This document shows, piece after piece, positions 1-9,191 of a stretch of 41,143 bases of DNA. The stretch is from Acetobacteraceae bacterium (GTDB taxonomy: Bacteria; Pseudomonadota; Alphaproteobacteria; Acetobacterales; Acetobacteraceae). The notes beneath the pieces were generated by a model that was given only the letters and a program-made list of their open reading frames with translations, ran no database searches and was not told the DNA's origin. Every line of letters starts with the position of its first letter. Position 1 is the stretch's first letter. The stretch spans positions 1 through 41,143 of the forward strand of contig JAMXLO010000007.1 of assembly GCA_024280945.1 (NCBI GenBank), in the 5' to 3' direction. Made by a program: the position numbers and the translations under genes.

Positions 1-177
1 GTCAATCGCCGGAAGGGAAACGTCGTTCAACATAGCGGAAATTCCCGCGTAACGCTGCGCCCTTCTGGCGCCTGGGACATCCGCCATGGTGCATCCAAAC
101 GGGTAAAAATGGGGTTAAGTCGCCGTCACCCACATAACCCCTCCGCCTCCACGCGGCGGGCTCTCCATCCCCCCTGA

Positions 178-199
178 CCCCCTCCCCAAGGGGAGGGGG
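178..199 (-). terminator. GC-rich hairpin downstream of the amidohydrolase
   Basis: A perfect 10-bp inverted repeat (CCCCCTCCCC / GGGGAGGGGG, two-base spacer) lies just past the stop codon of the minus-strand amidohydrolase. There is no clear T-tract, so efficiency as an intrinsic terminator is uncertain. Its sequence resembles the arms of the dispersed CCTCCCC...GGGGAGGGGG repeats found elsewhere in the window, so it may be a degenerate member of that family. Confidence 0.45.
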
Positions 200-211
200 A
201 AACGGGCGAGG

Positions 212-1333
212 TTAGTGCAGTCCGTAGAAACCCTTGGCGCCGCCCGCCATCACCTGGCTCACAGTCTCCGCCGGCTTGTCCTTGATCAGGTCACGCACCA
301 TCCGCGGCGCGCCTGGGAAGAAGCCGTCGGGATGCGGGTAGTCCGTCGCCCACAGCACCTTGTGCGGCCCGACATAGTCCACCAGCGCATGCAGGCAGTG
401 CTCGACAGGTTCGAAAGCAATCCAGCAATTGCGCTGGAACAGCTCTGACGGCTTCGTCTTCAGCCCGGAGTCATTGAACCCCTTGTCATCGAAATGCCGG
501 TCCATGCGATCCAGCCAGCCGGCAATCCAGCCGCCGCCCGATTCCAGGAAGGCGATGCGGATCTTCGGGTGACGCTCGCACACACCGCCCCAGATCACCG
601 CCATGCAAGCCAGCATCATTTCCATCGTATGGGTGATGATGTGGCGCGCACCACGTTCCTCAAAGCGGTCCATGCCCACCTGCTGCATGCCGCTGTTGCC
701 GCCCTCATGGAAGCCGACCGAAAGGTCTAGCTCTTCCGCCATCGTCCAGAACTTCTCGTAGTCCGGATGATGGATCATCTTGTTGTTGTACGGATTTGGC
801 CGCAGGAAGATCCCACGGAAGCCCAGCTTCTCGCGCGCGTAGCGCATCTCCTCAATAGCCAGGTCAGTGTCCTGCATTGGGATCATCGCCACGCCGAACA
901 GCCGATCCGGATATGGCTTGCAGTAGTCAGCTAGCCAACGGTTGTAAGCGCGCGACATTGCCGCCGCCGTGGGCGGATCCTGCACCGCGCCGGCAAACAG
1001 GCCGATGCTGGGATACAGGAACGCAGCGTCGATGCCATCCATGTCCATGTCTGGAATGCGCGCATGCGGGTCAAAGCCGCCCTTGCGACCCTGCTCGTAC
1101 TCCATAGCGTCGTCCACCACGGTGCCGTCGCGGGCGCCGACACCACCCAGAGCGCCGAGCCCTTTCTTGCTGCCCAGCACCTGCTCGCCGACCTGCAGGC
1201 GCTGCTTGCCGTCAGCGTCGCGGATGAGCCTCGGGGCAAAATCGCGATACTTCGGCTCGATATAGTCAGTCCAGAGATTCAGCGGTTCAAGGATATGTCC
1301 ATCAGCATCGATCACGTTGTACGCGCGAGTCAT
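212..1333 (-). CDS. Amidohydrolase family protein (amidohydrolase 2 type)
   Basis: A 373-aa protein of the amidohydrolase-2 (ACMSD-like) TIM-barrel family, whose members perform metal-dependent hydrolysis or decarboxylation. The N-terminal IDADGHILEP (D9/D11, H13) matches the first-strand metal motif. Further in are a GFHEGG histidine and a C-terminal WATDYPHPDG motif supplying the catalytic Asp. Length is usual for the family. There is no signal peptide, so it is probably cytoplasmic. It starts 13 bp after the stop of the upstream 517-aa gene on the same strand, so the two are probably co-transcribed. The substrate cannot be deduced; relatives act on aromatic acids and on lactones. Confidence 0.9.
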   Translation of the reverse strand: MTRAYNVIDADGHILEPLNLWTDYIEPKYRDFAPRLIRDADGKQRLQVGEQVLGSKKGLGALGGVGARDGTVVDDAMEYEQGRKGGFDPHARIPDMDMDGIDAAFLYPSIGLFAGAVQDPPTAAAMSRAYNRWLADYCKPYPDRLFGVAMIPMQDTDLAIEEMRYAREKLGFRGIFLRPNPYNNKMIHHPDYEKFWTMAEELDLSVGFHEGGNSGMQQVGMDRFEERGARHIITHTMEMMLACMAVIWGGVCERHPKIRIAFLESGGGWIAGWLDRMDRHFDDKGFNDSGLKTKPSELFQRNCWIAFEPVEHCLHALVDYVGPHKVLWATDYPHPDGFFPGAPRMVRDLIKDKPAETVSQVMAGGAKGFYGLH

Positions 1334-1346
1334 GGTCGTTCTCCCT

Positions 1347-2900
1347 TTAGTGCTTGATCCACTCCTTCATGTAGCGAGCGTAGCAGTCGCGCTCGCCGGG
1401 CATCTTTGGCCAACCGGCGAGCAACCGCGCGGTGGCCAGCAGCAGCCGGTCGCGCAGATGGGTTGAATTGTGGCCGTACTCTTCGAACGTTGAATGACTG
1501 ATCTTCTGGTTGTGCGGATCGTCCTGGAACTTGCACGCGGTCACTGCGAGGCTTGCCAGCAACTCGTCGCGATCAGCGCCAGTCTGCAGATATGCATTCG
1601 CCACCGACGTCGCGCGCGCGAAGTCGAACGCCATGATCGCCTCGTCCTGCTGTTGCAGCAGCGCTTCGGGTGTGCGGCCGGACAGGTCATTCGCGGCAAA
1701 CTCCTGCTCGATCACCGAGCTGAACAGCTTGTTGGCGCGCGCCGCATCATTGACGAAGTGCGCCATCAGGTAGATCACCCGCGGCTGATACGGATTGTCC
1801 GACGTGCGGATCCAGTAATTGGCGGTATTGCAATAGTCGAACGGATGCTGGCCTTCGGTGAACTTGCGCGGAGTCGTCGTTCGCAGCACCAGTTCCGCCG
1901 CCCCTACCTGAATCGCATCACCCAGGCTGCGCAGCGAGACGCCGTTGCGGAAGTGCGTGGTGATCGCGTCCCATACCGCCTGTGAGTCAGCCTCCATCAG
2001 CAGCCGCACCATGTCCTCGACCTGCTCCGGTGTCAGCTTCGTCTTGTTGGTCTGCTTCAGGTTCTTGCCGGTGTGGTCGGGGAACGCCTCGGTCAGGGTG
2101 ACGCAGGCGGCGTCATACAACGAATAGTACAGCGGCCCCACCGCCATGTCGGGAACGCCGGTGTAGAACGCACCGTGCGCGCGATCCCAGCCGATATAGT
2201 CCGCGAGGTCCACCACAGCGCGTGCGCGCAACGCCTTGTGCCCGGTGTTGCGCGCCTTGCGGCCCATCACCGTATCCTGCAAGTCGATCAACCCAAGGAA
2301 CAGCAACTGGTCGCGCAGTTTCGCCCGCGCGGCTTCGTCGCCTGCGAGCCCGAGGAACAGGCCATACGACCGTTTCACGTCGCCGCTCATCGTGGCAACC
2401 ATGTGCGAATGCAGGCGCTGATCGAGCGTGCCTGCCTCGACGATCGGTTCCTGGTCCTGGTTCCACACCACCGGCCCGTAGCTCGGCGGCGGCACGTTCA
2501 TGCCCTTCATGGTCGCATAGCGGCCAGGATACTTGCCCAGCAGCTGGTTCCAGATGTCCAGGCCAGCGGGAATGTACCACACGCTCTGCAGCATCCCCAG
2601 CATGCGGTACTCTTCCGGCAGGAAGCGTGTCAGGTCAGCCGAGGTGCGCAGGCCAAGGATGGTGTGGTCGTTGTTGATCAGCGTGATCTGGCCGTCCCGC
2701 ACATCGACATGATTGGGAACCTGCACGAATGGTGCCTCGGCCTCGGTCACCAGGCTCAGCGCATCGCCCATGCTGCGTCCGTCGCGCCTTACCAGGTCAA
2801 AGAACAGTTCCGCGGTGCGGGGCTGATCGCGTTGCAGAATCGCATCAGTGAACGCATCGACAGCCTTGTCCTTGCGGATGTCGTCGCGGCTTTGCAGCAT
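1347..2900 (-). CDS. Unrecognised 517-aa helical, His-rich protein
   Basis: I do not recognise this protein with confidence. It appears almost wholly alpha-helical and soluble, with no signal peptide or membrane segment. It has recurrent histidine-containing helices (GHKALRARAV, HPFDYCNTANYW, MAHFVNDAARA, DDPHNQKISH, EEYGHNSTHLRDR), a pattern that could bind a metal or haem. The general style recalls all-helical modules appended to some Rieske-type proteins and questin-oxidase-like proteins, but I see no iron-sulfur motif. It is the first gene of a probable operon with the amidohydrolase 13 bp downstream, suggesting a shared catabolic pathway. ATG start at 2900; the next upstream gene is divergent and about 640 bp away. 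Confidence 0.75.
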   Translation of the reverse strand: MLQSRDDIRKDKAVDAFTDAILQRDQPRTAELFFDLVRRDGRSMGDALSLVTEAEAPFVQVPNHVDVRDGQITLINNDHTILGLRTSADLTRFLPEEYRMLGMLQSVWYIPAGLDIWNQLLGKYPGRYATMKGMNVPPPSYGPVVWNQDQEPIVEAGTLDQRLHSHMVATMSGDVKRSYGLFLGLAGDEAARAKLRDQLLFLGLIDLQDTVMGRKARNTGHKALRARAVVDLADYIGWDRAHGAFYTGVPDMAVGPLYYSLYDAACVTLTEAFPDHTGKNLKQTNKTKLTPEQVEDMVRLLMEADSQAVWDAITTHFRNGVSLRSLGDAIQVGAAELVLRTTTPRKFTEGQHPFDYCNTANYWIRTSDNPYQPRVIYLMAHFVNDAARANKLFSSVIEQEFAANDLSGRTPEALLQQQDEAIMAFDFARATSVANAYLQTGADRDELLASLAVTACKFQDDPHNQKISHSTFEEYGHNSTHLRDRLLLATARLLAGWPKMPGERDCYARYMKEWIKH

Positions 2901-3543
2901 GGACTTCCTCGCTTCTTCCGTGGCGGCTACTCACCAGTAGCCTAGCGCCGGGAGGAAGCCGGCGTAAAGCGACGCGGTAACACGAATACACCCGGTCCGG
3001 CCCTTTTGCATGGACAGCGGCTCAGCGGGCAGGGTCGGATGGCAGGTGGGTGCGGGGCAGGGAAGGTGGCGACCAGGGAGCATTTATAATCAGGCGCACA
3101 GTGTGAGCACGTCGCTGCAATGGTGATAGCTGCAATTATAAATACCGGAAGAGCCTCCATTGTGGCCGATAGGTTGTTAGCTCCAACTGACCGTGGCAAC
3201 CGCAGACCCTATTGGTTCCCTTTGCGTAGACGTCCCCGCCAACAGCTGGGCGGGCGCGGGTTGATGAAAGTTGTGCATTGATCGAGCCCACCGCGCTGCT
3301 CGGCTTTCGGCCATCGAGCGGATGGCGCCTGCGACCTGACCCCCACACACCGCGGTCTTGCGAGCCTGCCGCCGGAAGAACTGTGGCATTTTGGCCATGG
3401 GATCAGGTGTCACAATATCGACCAGGCAAGCCCGCGCTAACTCCCTTGTTATTCAAGGAAAAACCTAGAAATGCAGAAGAGCTTCGCCAGACCTTGTTGC
3501 TCGCTGGCTCCGCCGGTACGATGCACAGGAATATGGGGATGCG
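2901..3543. other. Intergenic region between divergent genes
   Basis: About 640 bp separate the minus-strand 517-aa gene from the plus-strand cyclase. The short ORFs here overlap each other on both strands and have low-complexity, shadow-like translations, so I call no gene. It should hold the promoters of both flanking transcription units. The AT-richer stretch at about 3080-3180 is the likeliest promoter area, but no clear -35/-10 pair stands out. Confidence 0.4.
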
Positions 3544-5400
3544 TTGAGCGGGGAGAACGCGTTGCCGGACAAGGATCCGCTGTTCGCGGTCATCCAGCCG
3601 TTGCTGGAGCAGCATGGCCGCAGCCGTGTTCGCCCCGAGCGGCGGCGTGCCGCGATCATAGGTCTGGATGTCGCCGGCTACAGCCTGATGATGGGGAGCA
3701 ACGAGGAGGACACCTACCGGCGTATTGGCCGCGCACTCGGCCGGGTCTGCCGCCAAATCCAAGAAGCCGGCGGCGAGGTCTTCTCGTTTTCCGGAGACGG
3801 GCTCATGGCAGCGCTGCCGGGGTCTCTGGAGGCCGTGCGCTGTGCCATCCGCATTCAGAAAGAGGCGCGCAATCGGAATCGCCGCATAAACCCCGAGCGA
3901 CGCATCGTCTTTCGTATCGGCGTCAACGCTGGCGAAATCTTATGGCAAAGCGGCCGTGCTGGCGGTGACGCAGTTAATATTGCCGCGCGGCTGGAGCAGA
4001 TCTCGCCGCCCGGAGGCATTTGCATCACCAACACCGTGTTCGAACAGGTGGGGCCCGTGCGGGGCACCTCCTTCATCAGTCTGGGCGAGCAGACCCTAAA
4101 GAACATCCGCCATCCGGTGCCGGTCTATCGTGTTGCGTTGAAGGGCGCTGGGGCATTGGCCGTTGTCCCGGGAGAGGTCGCAGAACCGGCCGCTCCAAAG
4201 GACCCCCGGCCCTCGATCGCAGTGCTACCGCTTCGAAACATCGGCTCTGGCACCGAGAACCCGTACTTTGCCGAAGGCATGGTAGAGGACATCATCGTCT
4301 CCCTCGCGGGCTTGCAGGAACTGGTCGTGATATCCCGCTCATCGACGATGGCTTTCGCCAGCAAAGTGGTTGATCCGCGGGAGGTCGGGCGTCAGCTGGG
4401 CGTGACTTATGTTGTCTCGGGGAACCTGCGGCGCTCGGCCCAGTCTCTGCGCGTCTCGGTCGAACTGGCAGATGCGGAAACTGGGGTGATGCTGTGGGCC
4501 GACACTACCGACACAGCGCCCGACGATCTGTTCGAGGTGCAGGACCGGATCGTGCAGCGCATCGTCACACGAATTGCGCCCTACATCCGCGAGGAGGAAC
4601 TCCGACGCGCTTTGCGGCGACGCCCAGAGAACATGACAGCCTACGACCTGATGCTGCAGGCGCTGCAGGTGATGCGGCACCTGGACCGTCAGGAATTTGC
4701 GAAGGCCCGGGTACTCTTGGCGAAAGCAATGGAACTCGATACGAGCTTTGCTGCGCCGATCGCCTGGGCCGTCTGGTGGCACATCCGGTGGGTCGGGCAG
4801 GGCTGGTCTGAAGATCCGCAAGGCGATGCGGAACAAGCCGTGACACTTGCCCAGCGAGCAATCGAACTAGAGCCGCATAATGCTCTCGCGCTTGCCACCA
4901 TGGGACATGCGCGCTCATTCCTGTTTCATGACTATGACAATGGCCTGTCGTACCTCGAGCGCGCGGTCAGCGCGGGGCCGAATCATGCAATGGCGACAAT
5001 CTTGTATGCGCTAACCCTGGCCTATATCGGCCGTGGTGAAGAGGCCGTGCGGCACGCCGAATACGGCCTGCGCCTGTCACCTCTCGACCGGCGCGTCTTC
5101 CTTTACCATAACGTCTTGGCTTGGGCCAATTACGCGAATGGCACGTTCGAAGCGGCAATCAAATGGTCGCGGCTCTCGGCTCGCGAGGCTCCCGCCTTCA
5201 CCGCTAACCTCCGTGTTCTGATCGCGTCGCTGGTGGCTGGCGGCGAGATCGACGAGGCGCGAAGGGCTGCAGCCCAAATGCTGCAACTCGAGCCAAATTT
5301 CAGTATGGCTCGCTACGAGGTGACGCGACAACCATTCCGCGACCCGGATATCAGGACGAGGTATCTCGCGCATTTGCGCATGGTCGGTTTGCCTCCATAA
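3544..5400 (+). CDS. Class III adenylate/guanylate cyclase with TolB-like and TPR domains
   Basis: A 618-aa signalling protein. Residues about 34-165 are a class III nucleotide cyclase catalytic domain. Metal-binding D42 (GLDVAGYS) and D85 (SFSGDG) are present, as are N145 and R149 in DAVNIAARLE. The base-specifying lysine appears to be Ser81, so nucleotide preference is unclear. Residues about 225-355 (PSIAVLPLRNI...YFAEGMVEDI) form the TolB/FlgO-like domain common in this architecture. The rest is TPR-like (AIELEPHNALALATMG and similar). No membrane segment is seen. The start is TTG at 3544 with GGGGA just upstream; no ATG lies in frame before the catalytic domain, and TTG at 3562 is an alternative. 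The haloperoxidase gene follows 49 bp downstream. Confidence 0.88.
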   Translation: MSGENALPDKDPLFAVIQPLLEQHGRSRVRPERRRAAIIGLDVAGYSLMMGSNEEDTYRRIGRALGRVCRQIQEAGGEVFSFSGDGLMAALPGSLEAVRCAIRIQKEARNRNRRINPERRIVFRIGVNAGEILWQSGRAGGDAVNIAARLEQISPPGGICITNTVFEQVGPVRGTSFISLGEQTLKNIRHPVPVYRVALKGAGALAVVPGEVAEPAAPKDPRPSIAVLPLRNIGSGTENPYFAEGMVEDIIVSLAGLQELVVISRSSTMAFASKVVDPREVGRQLGVTYVVSGNLRRSAQSLRVSVELADAETGVMLWADTTDTAPDDLFEVQDRIVQRIVTRIAPYIREEELRRALRRRPENMTAYDLMLQALQVMRHLDRQEFAKARVLLAKAMELDTSFAAPIAWAVWWHIRWVGQGWSEDPQGDAEQAVTLAQRAIELEPHNALALATMGHARSFLFHDYDNGLSYLERAVSAGPNHAMATILYALTLAYIGRGEEAVRHAEYGLRLSPLDRRVFLYHNVLAWANYANGTFEAAIKWSRLSAREAPAFTANLRVLIASLVAGGEIDEARRAAAQMLQLEPNFSMARYEVTRQPFRDPDIRTRYLAHLRMVGLPP

Positions 5401-5449
5401 GACGAACTACGTGTGAAACGAGCTTGCAAACAGCAATGGGGAGGGAACT

Positions 5450-6532
5450 ATGGGTACAGGAGGCGTTGCCGGTACAGGCGGGACCGGTGGAACAGGTGGT
5501 ACGGGTGGAACAGGCGGTACCGGTGGCAGCGGCCCGGAAGCAAGCCCGCTGCTTGCCACCGTGATTCGCCCTATCGGGACATCGCCCACGCGAGACCACC
5601 GGAACTACTGGTTCCCTGGCGTTAAATGGCCCCCATCGGATGAGTGGGACATTAACAACTTTCCGGTAATCGGGACGACAGCCACACCGGTCGCGCCAGT
5701 TGTCTTCCCGGAAATGGCATGGGATCCTAGCCTGTTCGCTATTGCCGTGATCGGCCAGTTCGTTCAAGAAACGACTGATGACGGTAGAGACTGGACGCAA
5801 ATCGGGCCACCACACTGGACAGACGCCGGCGTTACCTTCGGCAGGAACCCGCTTCAAGAGATTGCCGAACTTGTAGAGCTGATCGACTACCGGCCGGACG
5901 TACTGGACGAAACCCAGGCTCAGGCCAGCGACTTTGTGCATTACTGGGGTGGATTGCTGATGTTCAATCAGCAATCGCACCCGTGGACCTTCCGGGTTGC
6001 CCGCATAGCGATCAACGTTGGGGAGTTCACGATGATGCATTACAAACGCCTTTACAGCAGGCCCAGGCCCTCGCAACTCTGCCCAGTGCTGCTGCCGCCA
6101 GTAGCAGTGCCGCCGCATGCATCGTATCCCAGCGGCCACGCCACGCAGGCTTGGCTGCTGTCGCGCCTCCTGGAGAAAGTACTGCCGGACGTTGTCACGC
6201 TACCCAAAATTCCAGCCGCCCCGCCGGCGCCACCCACTGTGCCGACCGACCCTGACCCCGCACCGCAGAGCATTTTGTTCCGGATGGCAGAGCGGGTCGC
6301 ACGGAACCGTGAGGTAATGGGCTTGCACTATCCGTCCGATAGCGCCGGCGGATATATTCTTGCGAAGGGCATCATGGACATCCTGAAGAAGGTGGACAAT
6401 CTGCCGGTCCCCGACCCCGCGACCTCAACTGTTTCCGGCGCCAGTCTAGTGACGATGTCGATGCTCGACATTATCAACGAGGCACGAAACGAATGGGCGG
6501 GACAGACCCCGCTAACAGTTTGGCCGCCGTGA
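5450..6532 (+). CDS. Vanadium-dependent haloperoxidase-like PAP2 family protein
   Basis: A 360-aa PAP2/vanadium haloperoxidase superfamily protein. All three signature motifs are visible: K-x6-R-P (K199 to R206-P207), PSGH (P227-H230) and R-x5-H-x3-D (R287, H293, D297), where H293 would bind vanadate covalently. These residues also serve phosphatases of the superfamily. The haloperoxidase assignment rests on the soluble architecture and the long helical segment before motif 1. The N-terminus is an unusual Gly/Thr tract with six consecutive Thr-Gly-Gly units. ATG at 5450 follows GGGAGGGA. It lies 49 bp after the cyclase gene on the same strand, a likely operon. There is no signal peptide, so it is apparently cytoplasmic. 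Confidence 0.85.
   Translation: MGTGGVAGTGGTGGTGGTGGTGGTGGSGPEASPLLATVIRPIGTSPTRDHRNYWFPGVKWPPSDEWDINNFPVIGTTATPVAPVVFPEMAWDPSLFAIAVIGQFVQETTDDGRDWTQIGPPHWTDAGVTFGRNPLQEIAELVELIDYRPDVLDETQAQASDFVHYWGGLLMFNQQSHPWTFRVARIAINVGEFTMMHYKRLYSRPRPSQLCPVLLPPVAVPPHASYPSGHATQAWLLSRLLEKVLPDVVTLPKIPAAPPAPPTVPTDPDPAPQSILFRMAERVARNREVMGLHYPSDSAGGYILAKGIMDILKKVDNLPVPDPATSTVSGASLVTMSMLDIINEARNEWAGQTPLTVWPP
5474..5527 (+). repeat. Six 9-bp tandem units encoding Thr-Gly-Gly
   Basis: Six consecutive 9-bp units of the form ACN-GGN-GGN at the start of the haloperoxidase-like gene encode (TGG)6. Third positions vary between units, so this is an imperfect minisatellite that keeps the reading frame when units are gained or lost. 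Confidence 0.8.
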
Positions 6533-6553
6533 TTCACCATTGGGCCGGCACAT

Positions 6554-7954
6554 TCAGGGGTGGTCTAGGCGGAGCTTTTCGTAAGCTGTCTTGATGTCCA
6601 GAATGCCCGCGCCAAATTGTCGATTTGACAGTGGAACAGGCCTGCTGTGCGCAGTGGAGCGCAGGTACGCGCGCATGTTGTCCGGATGCACCGTTCCTGG
6701 TCCCCACTTGGTCCTCAAAGCGGCGACCACGCCGGCCGTCACCCCGCAGGCCGCTGAGGTTCCAATGTTGCTGGCAAAGCGGTCGTGATCCTCAGCGAAT
6801 CCGCTTGGTGCACAGACATCTGGCTTGTCGGTTGAAAGATTGCTCTGGCCGGGCCCTTGCGACGAATAGCCAATCCACATGCCGTCAACGCGGACAGCGC
6901 CGACGGAGATGACGCGTGGATGAGATGCGGCGCCGAGGATGCTTCGGCCGGGACCGATGTCATTCGGCCCGCATCTGCCGTCCGGACAAAACTCACCGCA
7001 ATTCCCAGCACAGAATACCACGTCAATATCGTAGCTGATGATGTCGTTCATCAGGAGATTGAACTGGTTGAGCGCGTTGTTGGAATAGTCGCCCTTCGGA
7101 AACTCGCGCCTCAAGTCGAACGGCGCCCAGGCATTTACCAAAATCCAAGGACCGGGATACTTGCCCGTCGCCTTCCAATTCTTGATGTCGGCGAAGGCGA
7201 ATTCAAAAACCGCATGCGCCGCATCGATGAACTTCCCAACATCGCCATATTTCGGCCTCTGTATCAGCGGCATATCGAACACACGCGCCTTAGGCGCGAT
7301 GCTCAGGATATTGTGGATCATCATCGTGGAATGACGCGCATGCCAAGGTGGCGTCTTCCACGGCAGGTACGGCGCATTAGTGATTGGCCACCCGTAGCCA
7401 CGCTGCCCTGGCGGAACGCAGTTTTCGTCGATTCCTTCGTCGATCAAGACCACATTTACATCGTGGCCATCTATATCAAGTAGCTCTTGCTCACTGAGGG
7501 AACCGTGAAGCTCATCCAGCTTGATGAGGCTGAGCGCGTGCTTACGCTTTCCCATAAGAACGCCTGAGACATCGTGAGGACAGCAATAGTCCGCAGCGTA
7601 GATGGCGCTGTTCGCCGCAACTGAAACCAGCGTACGATCTTCCCGATTGTTGGCCCGGTAACGCTCGAAGGCACAATGAAAGTCCCGCGTTCGTTCGAGC
7701 GATTCGAACGCGAGCGGTATCGTTATGCGCAATGGCAGCGCCCGGTCTGCGTCACCGTCCTTCTTTTCTAAGGAAGGCGGCCACACCGCAGGGCGAAGCA
7801 CATCAAACCATTTCGGAGGGTAGTTAAGCAGCTCAGCCAGCCGACCCTGGAGCGCCTCTGAACTGAATTCGACACGAAGCAGTGGAGCGAGTGGGCCCTC
7901 TGACTGCCAGTTCACCACAAGGTACTGGCGCCACGGATCCTCTTTGCGGTTCAT
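6554..7954 (-). CDS. Subtilisin-like serine peptidase (S8 family)
   Basis: A 466-aa S8/subtilase protein. The catalytic triad is visible as D172 (VVLIDEGID), H208 (HARHSTMM) and S400 (GTSAACG), with oxyanion N318 (FCAGNCG). The roughly 160 residues before the Asp motif do not resemble a classical inhibitory propeptide, and there is no signal peptide, so it looks intracellular or unconventionally exported. Several cysteines cluster around N318 (NCGEFC, DGRCG). I chose ATG 7954 over the in-frame start at 7990 because a strong GGGAGGGGGGG ribosome-binding site precedes it. It is convergent with the haloperoxidase gene, 21 bp between their ends. The substrate is unknown. Confidence 0.88.
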   Translation of the reverse strand: MNRKEDPWRQYLVVNWQSEGPLAPLLRVEFSSEALQGRLAELLNYPPKWFDVLRPAVWPPSLEKKDGDADRALPLRITIPLAFESLERTRDFHCAFERYRANNREDRTLVSVAANSAIYAADYCCPHDVSGVLMGKRKHALSLIKLDELHGSLSEQELLDIDGHDVNVVLIDEGIDENCVPPGQRGYGWPITNAPYLPWKTPPWHARHSTMMIHNILSIAPKARVFDMPLIQRPKYGDVGKFIDAAHAVFEFAFADIKNWKATGKYPGPWILVNAWAPFDLRREFPKGDYSNNALNQFNLLMNDIISYDIDVVFCAGNCGEFCPDGRCGPNDIGPGRSILGAASHPRVISVGAVRVDGMWIGYSSQGPGQSNLSTDKPDVCAPSGFAEDHDRFASNIGTSAACGVTAGVVAALRTKWGPGTVHPDNMRAYLRSTAHSRPVPLSNRQFGAGILDIKTAYEKLRLDHP

Positions 7955-8453
7955 GTTCCCCCCCTCCCTCGTTACGTGGCAGCCTACCACCTAGCCGCTG
8001 CCGACAGCCAAACACATTTTCCCATCACCAACTCCGGCAGCGGCAACCTGATCCGGCCAGCTTGGCACGCCGCTGCGATGGGGGAGCGGATGGCGAACAG
8101 AGCCGATCTGGTGCGGGCTGGTTCGGAATGGATGCGCCGGCGGTGGCAGAGGTCCCCCAAGACCACTGCCTTTCGACCGGCGCGTGGTCCGCAGTTGCCG
8201 CCATGAGCCTGTGCCGGACCAGGCTCTACGGGAATAGCTGATGAGAACGACACTGCTGGGGCCTCAAAGGCCGCTACTGACCGACGTGCGACGACCTGCT
8301 TGGCGGTTTCGAGCGTAGGTATAGGCGCAGACGGCGCGTTCACCACCCAAGTGTTGGCGCACAATCCGTCTACGACGCCATCCCGCTGAACGGCTTTCCA
8401 CGGAAAGGGGCTCGCGCAGCGTCTATGCGCTTTCCCTCGGCGTAAAGCGACGG
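7955..8453. other. Gene-poor gap of about 500 bp
   Basis: The gap lies between the start of the peptidase and the stop of the dienelactone hydrolase, both on the minus strand. A 180-residue open frame on the minus strand covers it but overlaps the end of the hydrolase. Its translation is rich in Arg/Ala with no recognisable domain and reads like a shadow frame. The region presumably contains the peptidase promoter. No repeat or hairpin stands out. Confidence 0.4.
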
Positions 8454-9191
8454 CTAACCCAGTCGCCGCCGATACAGCGATATCAGCCGCTCCCAATGCC
8501 GTTCTGCCGCCGGTTTGTCGTAACACCAGCGCTGTGGGAAGGCGAAGCCATGGTGGACGCCAGGCTGCAGCTCGATCTCGCCGGCACAGCCCGCCCGTGC
8601 GAACAGTCCACGCAGCTCCTCGACCATCGGCAACGGTGCAAGTTCATCGTGTTCGGCGCAGGAGATGTACAGCTCGCCTTTGACCTTGCCGAGATTGACA
8701 TGCGGACTCTCTTCCGCATCGTTCACCAGCCAGGTGCCGTAATAGGATGCAGCAGCCGCCACGCGATCGGGATAGCGTGCCGCGGCGGCCAGCGCATACG
8801 GACCGCTCATGCAGTAACCATGCGCGCCCACCGGTCCCTTCTTCACCGCATCCTGCCGATCGACGAACGCCAGCATCGAGGCGATGTCGTCCATCACAGG
8901 CGGTATCGTCATTCTGGTCCGCACCGCGCGCATTCGTTGATGCTCGGCACTGCCGTGCTCCAGCACATCCGGACCATAGATCGTGTCGCGCCCTGCGCGA
9001 TAATACAGGTTCGGCAGCAGCACGTAATAGCCGACCGTGCAAAGTCGGCGCGCCATATCGCGCAGCTCCTCGCGAACGCCAGGCGCATCCATCAGCAGGA
9101 ACACGGCGGGATGCTGACCCCGGTCCGGATGGCAGACGAATGTCTCCATCGCGCCCGCCTTGGTCTCTATGTCCAGCGTCTGCTCGATCAT
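8454..9191 (-). CDS. Dienelactone hydrolase family protein
   Basis: A 245-aa alpha/beta hydrolase of the dienelactone hydrolase family. The nucleophile elbow is GYCMSG with C127 (cysteine as in true dienelactone hydrolases), and the acid and base are D182 (AEHDE) and H214 (HHGFAF). The family hydrolyses dienelactones in chloroaromatic catabolism and many related esters; the true substrate is not deducible. No signal peptide, so cytoplasmic. ATG at 9191. It stands alone on the minus strand, divergent from the DUF2946/ABC transporter cluster. Confidence 0.9.
   Translation of the reverse strand: MIEQTLDIETKAGAMETFVCHPDRGQHPAVFLLMDAPGVREELRDMARRLCTVGYYVLLPNLYYRAGRDTIYGPDVLEHGSAEHQRMRAVRTRMTIPPVMDDIASMLAFVDRQDAVKKGPVGAHGYCMSGPYALAAAARYPDRVAAAASYYGTWLVNDAEESPHVNLGKVKGELYISCAEHDELAPLPMVEELRGLFARAGCAGEIELQPGVHHGFAFPQRWCYDKPAAERHWERLISLYRRRLG

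Noticed and set aside
2942-3413. Several overlapping short minus-strand ORFs in the gap before the cyclase gene
   Set aside because: They overlap one another in different frames, lack ribosome-binding sites and have low-complexity Arg/Pro/Ala translations; treated as non-coding.
3278-3547. Plus-strand 89-aa ORF ending at the cyclase start
   Set aside because: No recognisable domain, no good ribosome-binding site and the composition is not protein-like; its tail only overlaps the TTG start of the cyclase.
7984-8526. 180-aa minus-strand ORF between the peptidase and the dienelactone hydrolase
   Set aside because: It overlaps the end of the hydrolase and its translation is Arg/Ala-rich without motifs; more likely a high-GC shadow frame.
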